A stretch of 45,532 nt of DNA from Candidatus Omnitrophota bacterium (GTDB lineage Bacteria > Omnitrophota > Gorgyraeia > 1-14-0-20-64-10 > JACQQZ01): assembly GCA_016206635.1 (NCBI GenBank), contig JACQRF010000059.1, positions 1 to 45,532 of the forward strand, in the 5' to 3' direction. Within the stretch, counting starts at the first letter, position 1; each line of letters starts with the position of its first letter. The position numbers and the translations under genes were made by a program. Under the pieces are notes generated by a model. That model had not been told where the DNA came from. It worked only from the letters and a program-made list of their open reading frames with translations, and did no database searches. Shown here one piece after another: positions 1-7,137 of this stretch.

Positions 1-142
1 CCACTACCCAATCGCGGCGTGGCCGGGTCGGCCGGGGCGTCTGAATGAGAGCGGTTATCACATGGTCCTTGGTGTTCCAGTTGACGAGGACCACCGACAC
101 GCGCGAGGCGGGATTAGCGGCGGCGTCGAAGGGGCCGGTCAT
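1..142 (-). CDS. GT2 family glycosyltransferase, N-terminal fragment (runs off the left edge)
   Basis: Only the first 47 codons are in the window. The ATG at 142 opens a frame reading MTGPFDAAANPASRVSVVLV followed by NWNTKDHV. The VSVVLVNWNTKD block is the classic first beta strand and nucleotide-binding loop of inverting GT2 glycosyltransferases of the rhamnosyltransferase/WcaA type. The start lies inside the preceding gene and overlaps its end by 29 nt, in keeping with the overlapping operon. The catalytic Asp motifs are beyond the edge, so donor and acceptor cannot be guessed. The family call rests on the N-terminal strand only. Confidence 0.72.
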   Translation of the reverse strand, partial: MTGPFDAAANPASRVSVVLVNWNTKDHVITALIQTPRPTRPRRDWVV

Positions 143-866
143 ACCACCGCAGGATCCGGAGGCGGTACCAAATGGCCATCGTGTCCCAGAAGGTATGGAA
201 GATGTCGAGCAGGCGAATCCGGTGCTGGTACCGCGTGGATTTGAGCGCGACCGGGGCCTGGGCGATCGTGTAGCCATAATGGTGCGCGAGCGCCAGCAGC
301 TCCAAATCAAACGCATAGCGCTTGACCAGCATCTTCGGGAAGATTTTCGCCAGCACTTCCCGTCGAAAGAGCTTGAGGCCGGTTTGCGTGTCACGGATCG
401 GTAGGCCGAAGAGGATTTTGATGAGGAAGAAATAGACATTGGAAATGAGACTGCGGTGCCACGGGTAGTCCACGCGGGATTCCGGATGCCGTTTGGCGCC
501 GATCACGACATCGGCGCCCGTGCGTTCCATCACCTCGTAGAGGGTCTTCACCTGAGCCGGGTGCAGGTCGAGGTCGCAGTCGAGGAACGCCACGAGTTCG
601 CCGGAGGTGGCCCGGAACCCTTTTTTGAGCGCCCGGCCCTTGCCGAAATTTTCACGATTCCGAGCCACCACGATCCGTCCGTGCCATCTCGCCAGTTGTT
701 CCAACGTCTCAAGCGTCCCATCCAGCGAGCCATCGTCCACCACCACCACCTCATAGTCCCACCCGAATTGGTCAAGCGTGCGAAGGGTTTCCTGGGCGGA
801 TGGCGTGATGACCGCCACTTCATTGTACGCTGGCATCAAGATCGAAAACCTCGGGGAGGACCTCAC
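114..866 (-). CDS. GT2 glycosyltransferase, dolichyl/polyprenyl-phosphate sugar synthase-like (DPM1 type)
   Basis: A 250-aa GT2 enzyme with the usual order of motifs: FSILMPAYNE near the N terminus, VVVVDDGS as the nucleotide-binding loop, the metal-binding DCDLD, and the late DTQTGLKLFR block typical of DPM1-like polyprenyl-phosphate glycosyltransferases. It lacks C-terminal membrane helices, unlike GtrB/ArnC, but ends in a very basic tail (RPLRRRR). The likely reaction is transfer of a sugar from a nucleotide donor to polyprenyl phosphate at the inner membrane face, providing a donor for GT-C enzymes. The start is a GTG at 866 that overlaps the TGA of the upstream gene (GTGA), with AGGAAG just upstream. 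An open frame continues further upstream but matches nothing recognisable. Its C-terminal half is clearly related to the first, degenerate domain of the tandem GT2 at 35992-37719. Confidence 0.9.
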   Translation of the reverse strand: MRSSPRFSILMPAYNEVAVITPSAQETLRTLDQFGWDYEVVVVDDGSLDGTLETLEQLARWHGRIVVARNRENFGKGRALKKGFRATSGELVAFLDCDLDLHPAQVKTLYEVMERTGADVVIGAKRHPESRVDYPWHRSLISNVYFFLIKILFGLPIRDTQTGLKLFRREVLAKIFPKMLVKRYAFDLELLALAHHYGYTIAQAPVALKSTRYQHRIRLLDIFHTFWDTMAIWYRLRILRWYDRPLRRRR

Positions 867-3091
867 CGCGACTTCCTGGCCGAAGGCGCCATCAGCACGC
901 CGAGAAGGCCTAAGACGAGCACGCCGAACGCGCAGGTCCCTAGCCACTCCGCGACAGCCGCCCATTGCAGGTACCAGCAGATCGTGGCGGCCCCTAACAA
1001 GCCGGCGAACCCGTACCAGGCATTGAGCATCGGCGCTTGACGCCACCATCGCCAGATGAACTCAAGCGAGAGCGGCACCATCACAAAGAGCCAGGCGATG
1101 ACGCCGGTCACGACTCTCAGAAGGCGCCGGATCGGTTGGAGCCACCGGTGAGGCACCCATCGCATCAGCCATTGCTCCCACCAAGCCCCCCAGGTTTCAA
1201 CGAGCGCCGTGGTGGCTTTGGATGCCAACGTCTCGATGAGTTGCTCTCCGCGCCCGATCCACTGCGGGCACCGGGGGATGGCCGCCATGACCGGCGGCAG
1301 TAACCACCAGATCCAGAATCCCCGCGCGGTGCCGACCAAGGGCGCGCCGGCCAGCGCGGTCACCACGAACACCGCGGGGGCGACGCCCCACAACAGGCCG
1401 TGGGTGATCCGCTCGAGTCGTGACCGCCGCAGTGGTCCGGTGAGATACCACAGCAAGGCCCCCATCAACCCCGAGACAAGCCAGCGCCAGGGTGAGAGGC
1501 GCTGACCCCGGACGTGAGGAGGGCCGAACCCGCTCAGCAGGTACCAATGGGGCGCCCGGAGCGTCCCTCGATAATTGCGGATTTCCATAGTTTCCCACTG
1601 GGTGGACGTTTCCGCCGTGTGATTGATGATGGACAGCCGGTTGGGGGTCGTCGCGTGCGTGATCCCCGGCGGCATACCGAGAAAATGCTTATCCCCGCGA
1701 TGCCGCACGGTGTTCACAACGGTGCCGATGGCATGGTCGTTCACCGCGAGTGAGAAACGGCACGCCTCCCATGGAATGATGTTGATCTTGAGAAGAAGCG
1801 GATAGGGGGTTGAGATCGGTGGAAACTCGAACACGGCCTGGGACGCGCCCAGCCGGGTGACGATGTTCCCGCGGAATCTCGGGTGCTGTTTGATCTGCCA
1901 TCCGCTCAGGAACCGGGCTTCGTGCGGCCCGTGGAGAGACGTGTCGTACCGGAACGACGTGGGGATAAACCCCGGCGCGACCAGCGCGGCATACGCGGCG
2001 GCGGTCGCCAGGCCCGCGAGGACGAGCGGTCTGGCGCGAAACGTCGTGACACGCTGGGACAGGATCCGTTGCGCGAGGGCCTGGAGCGCTACGACACCGA
2101 TGAGCCCTGTCAGCGTTGCGCAGATCACCGGATGCAGCCACCACGCCGCATCACGGTCCCGGCGGACCCCGCGCCAGGCCGCCAGCGCCGGGCCGACGAG
2201 GGTCACGCTGTAGAGCGGCCAGGCCAGCTCCCGCAGTCGGTGTGCAGGCGACAAGCGGGACCGCCGGGCCGCATACCCTTGGCCTCGGAGCAGGTTGTTC
2301 TCGATCCGGTGCCGGTATTTGCGGAAGAATTCCCGCACGCTCCGCACATGACGATGCGCGATCCCGGCGTCCTTCACGTAGGCGAACCGCCCGCCGCGCT
2401 CCGCGATGCGGCGCAGGGGCGTCATGTCGTCGCGTTGTTGGACCATGTGCGTCTCGACCAGCACATCGAACGCCCGGACGTCTGGATCGGCCGCGCCCAG
2501 CGCGGCCTCCGCCCTCTGGCGATGAATACAGACCCCTTGAGCCAGACAGATCGCGGGGTAGTCGCGCGCGGGGAAGGCGAACACCTGGTACGACGGCGTG
2601 TCGGCCTCGACCGGGAACCGATCCGCCATGTGGCGCGGATTGCAGGCGTCCCCGTACACAAAGGCGTAGAACGGGCCGCCGCCGGTCAGCGCGAAATACC
2701 GGTTCAGCGCCCAATCGTCCGGCACCACGGTGATGTGGGTGAAGGTGACGGTGACGTCCAGTCGCTCGACGAACGGCGCGGTCATGCGCGACAACCAGTG
2801 CGGATCCGGCAGGCGGTTATCCGCCGCCATCGGGATGACGACGTCCCCCTGCGCCTGGCGGATGGCGACCGCCACCCCCGGCTCACAGAGGCGCCGGGGG
2901 TTGGGATGCACGCGCGCGCCGTATCGCGCCGCAATGGCGGCGGTGTTGTCCGTCGAACCGCCATCAGCGATCGAAATGTCAATGCGGTCTTGCGGGTAGG
3001 CCTGGCGTCGGATGGATTCCAGGCAGCCGGCCAGCTCATCGGCCGCATTGAGGGTCGGGATGCAGAAGGCGACGCGCGGTTGGTCGCTCAT
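863..3091 (-). CDS. GT2 glycosyltransferase fused to a beta-sandwich and Trp-rich membrane module
   Basis: A 742-aa fusion. Residues 1 to about 270 form a GT2 domain: VAFCIPTLN at the start, the ADGGSTD loop (42-48), a degenerate DXD-like AADN (89-92), and a HRHVRSVREFFRKYRHR segment. Membrane helices follow at about 290-360. Next comes an extracytoplasmic beta-rich region, including MEIRNYRG, and then a long C-terminal membrane region very rich in Trp (WWEQWLMRW, FIWRWW). The C-terminal half resembles the whole of the 441-aa protein at 13306-14631, which has no GT2 domain. Inference: a cytoplasmic glycosyltransferase tied to a periplasmic glycan-binding or export module. The ATG at 3091 overlaps the upstream stop (ATGA). 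Donor sugar is unknown. Confidence 0.85.
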   Translation of the reverse strand: MSDQPRVAFCIPTLNAADELAGCLESIRRQAYPQDRIDISIADGGSTDNTAAIAARYGARVHPNPRRLCEPGVAVAIRQAQGDVVIPMAADNRLPDPHWLSRMTAPFVERLDVTVTFTHITVVPDDWALNRYFALTGGGPFYAFVYGDACNPRHMADRFPVEADTPSYQVFAFPARDYPAICLAQGVCIHRQRAEAALGAADPDVRAFDVLVETHMVQQRDDMTPLRRIAERGGRFAYVKDAGIAHRHVRSVREFFRKYRHRIENNLLRGQGYAARRSRLSPAHRLRELAWPLYSVTLVGPALAAWRGVRRDRDAAWWLHPVICATLTGLIGVVALQALAQRILSQRVTTFRARPLVLAGLATAAAYAALVAPGFIPTSFRYDTSLHGPHEARFLSGWQIKQHPRFRGNIVTRLGASQAVFEFPPISTPYPLLLKINIIPWEACRFSLAVNDHAIGTVVNTVRHRGDKHFLGMPPGITHATTPNRLSIINHTAETSTQWETMEIRNYRGTLRAPHWYLLSGFGPPHVRGQRLSPWRWLVSGLMGALLWYLTGPLRRSRLERITHGLLWGVAPAVFVVTALAGAPLVGTARGFWIWWLLPPVMAAIPRCPQWIGRGEQLIETLASKATTALVETWGAWWEQWLMRWVPHRWLQPIRRLLRVVTGVIAWLFVMVPLSLEFIWRWWRQAPMLNAWYGFAGLLGAATICWYLQWAAVAEWLGTCAFGVLVLGLLGVLMAPSARKSR

Positions 3092-4209
3092 CGGCGGCCG
3101 CCTTGCACGATGCCGGACGCCTTCAACTGCTGCTCGACGGCGCCGAACGCGTCCTGCAGGCGTCCCTGCGCGCGGACCCAACGGACGTACCGCTGCAGCC
3201 CCTCTTCCAGGGAGACCTGGGGCGCGAATCCCAGCTGGGCCAGTTGGGTGACGTCGGCGACCATGTGCCGCACCTCCCCCATTCGGAACTCGCCGTTCAG
3301 TTGCGGTTCGCGGCGGACGCCGAGGGCGTCGGCGATGGCCGCCGCCAGGGCGCGGATCGTCGTGGCGCGCCCGGTCCCCACGTTGAAGATCCGGCCATAG
3401 CTCTTCGGGTTGCCCACGACCAGCCGGTTGGCGCGGGCGACGTCCTCGACGAAAATGAAATCCCGGCTTTGCTGCCCGTCCTCGTAGAGCACCGGCGGCT
3501 GCCCATTCAAGAGGCGCGTCGCAAAAATAGAGCAGACGCCGGTGTACGGGTTCGTCGGCGATTGCCGGGGCCCAAAGGTGACGAAATACCGCAAGGCGGT
3601 AACCGGGATATCGTGATGCCGGCCGAAAACCAGGCACAAGCGCTCTTGATCGTATTTGGAAATACCGTAGGGGGTTTCCGGACAAGCCCGCGTGCCCTCA
3701 TCGGTCGGCAGCGGCGCCAGCGCGCCGTCACCGTGCGGGCATTGGAGCTCCCAGAGGCCGCGGGCCAGCTGATCCGGCGGCCGCAAGGCCGGCGTGATTG
3801 TCCCATGAGCGGCGCAGCGGTACTTCCCTTCCCCGTACACGGCGATGGACGACGCGACGATGATCTGGCGCAGCCGCGTGCCGGGCGTTTGCAAGATGGT
3901 TTCCAGCAGCCGCGCGGTCCCGGCGCTGTTGCGTTCCAGGTACCGGGCCAGATGCGGGGTGAAGCCGCCGGTGGCGGCGTCGTGAATGAGCACCTCGATG
4001 CCATCAAGCGCCGGGCCGATGATCTGGGGATCACCGGCGTCGCCCCGGATGAATTCAGCCGCCGCGGGCAGATAGGCGGGCACCCGCCCGCCCGGATGCG
4101 TCGGCTCTTCCAAGTAGTCCACGATGCGGACCCGGTGTCCTTCGGCAAGCAGCTGGTCAACGATCGTCGAACCGATGAACCCGGCGCCGCCGGTCACGAG
4201 AATCCTCAT
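3088..4209 (-). CDS. NAD(P)-dependent sugar epimerase/dehydratase (extended SDR) with Cys/His insertion
   Basis: A 373-aa extended short-chain dehydrogenase acting on nucleotide sugars. It shows the Rossmann motif VTGGAGFIGS (5-14), ASSIAVYG with the catalytic Ser region, and the YGISK catalytic pair (Tyr181, Lys185). A 45-residue insertion after the Ser motif holds YRCAAHG and ELQCPHG. Related SDRs carry a zinc-ribbon-like insertion there, usually of the CPEHG...CPxCG kind; here the last Cys is missing and a His (159) stands nearby. The C-terminal substrate domain has the usual RDFIFVEDVA block. It could be a 4-epimerase, 4,6-dehydratase or decarboxylase; I cannot choose. The ATG at 4209 overlaps the upstream stop by 4 nt. 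The acyltransferase, oxidoreductase and this gene form a nucleotide-sugar block. Confidence 0.9.
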   Translation of the reverse strand: MRILVTGGAGFIGSTIVDQLLAEGHRVRIVDYLEEPTHPGGRVPAYLPAAAEFIRGDAGDPQIIGPALDGIEVLIHDAATGGFTPHLARYLERNSAGTARLLETILQTPGTRLRQIIVASSIAVYGEGKYRCAAHGTITPALRPPDQLARGLWELQCPHGDGALAPLPTDEGTRACPETPYGISKYDQERLCLVFGRHHDIPVTALRYFVTFGPRQSPTNPYTGVCSIFATRLLNGQPPVLYEDGQQSRDFIFVEDVARANRLVVGNPKSYGRIFNVGTGRATTIRALAAAIADALGVRREPQLNGEFRMGEVRHMVADVTQLAQLGFAPQVSLEEGLQRYVRWVRAQGRLQDAFGAVEQQLKASGIVQGGRR

Positions 4210-4907
4210 GACCGGCGCGGCGGATGCGGCACGGCGGCGAGCCGGGGCCCGGCCCGGCCGTCGGCGTGGTACGGCCGGTCGGTGAGGCCGGTCACGCACT
4301 CCAGTTCGGTGATCGCTCGGAGCACCCTGGCCGGGTTGCCGGCCGCGACGACGCCGTCCGGCAAGTCCCGGGTGACCACCGCGCCGGCGCCGACCAACGT
4401 GCGCCGGCCGATCGTCACATACGGGAGCACCGTCACGTTGATGCCGAGTTGCGCCCCGGCCTTGATGGTCGGACCGCGCATGCAGTCTCTCGAATACGGG
4501 CATCCGGGATGCGGATCATTGGCGATGGTGACGCCGGGGGCGAGGAACGCGCCGTCTTCGATCACCGTGAACTGGGCGATATAGCAATTGGTATGGATCC
4601 GGACATGGTCGCCGATCCGGCAGCCGTAATCCACGACCGAATGGCTCCAGATCGCGACGTCGTCGCCGAGACGATTCTGCTCGCGAATGATGACGCCGTG
4701 GCCGGTTTGCAATGCCTGGCCAATGGTGGTGCCGGCATAGATGACGGTACCCGACCGGAGGCGGGCGCCGCGGCCCAGCGTCAGCCGAAGGTCCTCGACG
4801 GCCCGGTCCGGCCGGTATCCCACGATGACCCCCCGGTCCATGCGGCAGTCGCGGCCCCGCACCACGGTGATGGCCGGGGCCCGCCGGACCCGCCGCGCGG
4901 CCGTCAT
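4206..4907 (-). CDS. Left-handed beta-helix acyltransferase (WlbB/WbpD-like sugar N-acetyltransferase)
   Basis: A 233-aa hexapeptide-repeat protein. Isoleucine-patch hexads run through most of the chain (SGTVIYAGTTIG, IREQNRLGDDVAIWSHSVV, VTVLPYVTIG, LVGAGAVVTRDLP) and the domain closes with AAGNPARVL, the standard C-terminal signature of these acyl-CoA transferases. The segment IANDPHPGCP is like that in WlbB/WbpD-type enzymes that acetylate the 3-amino group of UDP-3-amino uronic acids. The neighbouring Gfo/Idh oxidoreductase supports the same pathway, with the DegT aminotransferase at 42631-43779 as the candidate missing step. The ATG at 4907 overlaps the upstream stop as ATGA; sequence before it belongs to the upstream gene in another frame. 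Confidence 0.9.
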   Translation of the reverse strand: MTAARRVRRAPAITVVRGRDCRMDRGVIVGYRPDRAVEDLRLTLGRGARLRSGTVIYAGTTIGQALQTGHGVIIREQNRLGDDVAIWSHSVVDYGCRIGDHVRIHTNCYIAQFTVIEDGAFLAPGVTIANDPHPGCPYSRDCMRGPTIKAGAQLGINVTVLPYVTIGRRTLVGAGAVVTRDLPDGVVAAGNPARVLRAITELECVTGLTDRPYHADGRAGPRLAAVPHPPRRS

Positions 4908-5926
4908 CGGCTCCCGTTCCTCGCCGCGCGGATCCGGCGCTCCGTGGCTTCCAGCAAACGGATCACATCCACCGCGAACCGGCCGTCGGTCATCGGCCGG
5001 CGCCGGGTCCGCACACACTGCAGAAAATGCTCGGCCTGCGCCCGCAACGGCTCCCGCTGCTGGACGTACGGGATGGTCACCCGGCCCTGGCGAGGGATCA
5101 GTTGGAATTCCCCGTAGTCGCGGTACCGCGGTTCGGCGTCAATGCGGCCTTCGCAGAGGCGGATCGTATCGCTGGAGGCCATGCCATCCCAGATGGCCGT
5201 GCGCCGATCCCCCACAATGACGATCTCGCGCACCCGCCGCGGGTCACACCAACTGACATGGATATTCGCCAACGCCCCGCTGGGATATCGGAACCCGATG
5301 AACGCGACATCTTCCACGTTCCGCTGCAGGAACGCGCCGGCGCTGACGGTGATCGCCTTCGGATCCGGAAATCCCAGCAGATAGCCGAGGATCGAGATGT
5401 CGTGCGAGGCCAGGTCCCAGATCACGCTGACGTCGTGGCGGATCGGACCGCGGTTCAACCGGGTCAGATTCAGGTAATGGATCCGCCCCAGGGTTTTTCT
5501 GACGAGGTATTGCTTCAGCGCGTGGATGCCGGCATGGTAGAGGAAGACGTGCCCGACCATCAGGATCCGCTGCATCCGGTCGGCCAAGGCGGTCAACGCC
5601 GTCGCGCTGCGCAGGTCATCGGTCAATGGTTTTTCGCACAACACGTCTTTGCCGGCCTGCAAGGCCTCCCGGACCAGGGCGGCATGCGTAGAGGTCGGCG
5701 TGGCGATGACGATGGCGTGAATCGTGCGGTCGCGCAAGAGCTCGCGCGGATTCGCCGTCAACCGAATGCCCGGATGCGCGCGCCGGACTTGCTGCAGCTT
5801 AGCCGGGTCCGGGTCCGCGGCGGCCACCACGGTGGACTCCTCGAACGACGAGAAATTCCGGATATGGTTGGGTCCCCACCGGCCGCAGCCGAGCACGCCG
5901 ATGCGGAGGGCGCCTGCACCGCTCAT
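4904..5926 (-). CDS. Gfo/Idh/MocA family NAD-dependent oxidoreductase (WlbA/WbpB-like)
   Basis: A 340-aa oxidoreductase of normal family length. The N-terminal Rossmann fold has IGVLGCGRWGPN (9-20) and the diagnostic CEKPL motif (97-101). The C-terminal substrate-binding domain follows, with DLASHDISILGYLLG containing the conserved Asp/His pair. Placed directly before a beta-helix acyltransferase, it matches the WlbA-WlbB arrangement, in which this enzyme oxidises C3 of a UDP-GlcNAc-derived uronic acid before transamination and acetylation. Substrate identity is inferred from context, and other sugar dehydrogenations are possible. The ATG at 5926 overlaps the upstream stop by 4 nt. Confidence 0.93.
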   Translation of the reverse strand: MSGAGALRIGVLGCGRWGPNHIRNFSSFEESTVVAAADPDPAKLQQVRRAHPGIRLTANPRELLRDRTIHAIVIATPTSTHAALVREALQAGKDVLCEKPLTDDLRSATALTALADRMQRILMVGHVFLYHAGIHALKQYLVRKTLGRIHYLNLTRLNRGPIRHDVSVIWDLASHDISILGYLLGFPDPKAITVSAGAFLQRNVEDVAFIGFRYPSGALANIHVSWCDPRRVREIVIVGDRRTAIWDGMASSDTIRLCEGRIDAEPRYRDYGEFQLIPRQGRVTIPYVQQREPLRAQAEHFLQCVRTRRRPMTDGRFAVDVIRLLEATERRIRAARNGSR

Positions 5927-7137
5927 GGGTGTACAGTGTATCGCACGGACGCGACCGGGACAAGTTGCGCTGACGCGCGGAGATGGGTGATCAACGCATC
6001 CACGAGCCGGCGCTTGTCATGCGCCTCGGCCCACGCCCGAGCGCGTCCGGCCATCTGCGCGTACCGCTCGGGGTTCCGGCACAGCGCTACCAGGGCCTCG
6101 GCCATGGCCGCCGGCGTGTCGGCAACCACGCCTCCCCCGGCTTGCTGAAGCTCTTCGGCGGTGCCGGAGACTCGGTTGGCCACGACCGGCAGCCCGCAGG
6201 CGGCGTACTCCCAAATCTTCATCGAATCACAGTAGTGGCTCCACGCAGAGTCCTCGGCGTACCAGGCAACCCCGATCCAGCTGGACGCCGCCAGCGCCAG
6301 CGCGCGCGGCTGCGGCAGGAACCCGGTGGCGCGGACGGCGTCGTCGAGGCGCTTGGCCTGGATTTGCCGCGCCAACCGTTCGGCTTCCTCGGGGGTCAGA
6401 AACCCTCCGATAATCCGCAGGGTCAATTGAGGGATCGTTTGCCGCGCCAGGCGGAGACTTTCCAGCACCGGCTCCACGCCGACCCAGGGAGAAAGGGAGC
6501 CGGCCATCATCACGATTGATGCTGGCTGCCGCTCGCCGATTGGCTGGACGGTCATCTCGCCGGTGACGGGGGAGTTGGGAAACCGCAGAACGCGCCGGGC
6601 ATCGAGGCCTGGGATCGCCTGCAGGTACTCCATGATCCGCTGAGAGACCGCCGTGACAACGCGGGCGCGCCGCGCGACGAAGCGGAACAGGCGCAGGTAG
6701 AGCGCGTCCAGCCAGGGCTGCCCGAACCGCCGGGTTGAAAAATCGGCGATGTGGAATGCGAACGCTTGGACCACGCCGAGGCGCTGCAATCCCCACCCCG
6801 CGACGGCATTCAGCGGGTCGGCGCACAGGGCGACGGCCCGCGGAGACGGCGCGAACGCGCGCCGGACGGCCCAAACCGTCCACGCCGGTTCCAGCGTCCA
6901 GCGCAGCAGGGGCCATCGGCACCACGCTAGCCCCTGAAGGACCGGGCGCTCAGCGCCGCCATCGCGGTAACGGAGCGATGACGGGCCGCAGGCGTCCAAC
7001 GGATGCTCTACGATCCCCAACCGCCATCCCTGTCCGGCCAGCAGGTCCAGCACGCGATCGAGGCCGCCGGGTTTTGGCTGCGAGTCAATCAGGACGCGGT
7101 GGATCACGACGACCGCATCGTAGCGCCACGGCGTCAT
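5923..7137 (-). CDS. GT4-like glycosyltransferase (GT-B fold)
   Basis: A 404-aa GT-B glycosyltransferase. The C-terminal nucleotide-sugar domain is seen in MAGSLSPWVGVEPVLESL, LTLRIIGGFLTPEEAERL, ATGFLPQ and SMKIWEYAACGLPVVANRVSGTAEEL. The last segment places a Glu in the position of the GT4 donor-binding E-x7-E region. The N-terminal acceptor domain is more divergent (VVVIHRVLIDSQPKPGG). No signal peptide or membrane helix is obvious, so a cytoplasmic enzyme peripheral to the membrane is expected. The ATG at 7137 makes an ATGA overlap with the giant membrane protein gene upstream. The open frame upstream of that ATG is shadow sequence. Donor is unknown. Confidence 0.85.
   Translation of the reverse strand: MTPWRYDAVVVIHRVLIDSQPKPGGLDRVLDLLAGQGWRLGIVEHPLDACGPSSLRYRDGGAERPVLQGLAWCRWPLLRWTLEPAWTVWAVRRAFAPSPRAVALCADPLNAVAGWGLQRLGVVQAFAFHIADFSTRRFGQPWLDALYLRLFRFVARRARVVTAVSQRIMEYLQAIPGLDARRVLRFPNSPVTGEMTVQPIGERQPASIVMMAGSLSPWVGVEPVLESLRLARQTIPQLTLRIIGGFLTPEEAERLARQIQAKRLDDAVRATGFLPQPRALALAASSWIGVAWYAEDSAWSHYCDSMKIWEYAACGLPVVANRVSGTAEELQQAGGGVVADTPAAMAEALVALCRNPERYAQMAGRARAWAEAHDKRRLVDALITHLRASAQLVPVASVRYTVHP

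Noticed and set aside
1883..3400. 505-aa open frame on the plus strand, and similar long plus-strand frames at 3103-4584, 36064-37731 and 37512-38732
   Set aside because: They are antisense to genes with clear family motifs, contain no recognisable motifs and are rich in Arg, Pro and Gly, as expected of reverse-frame shadows in GC-rich DNA.
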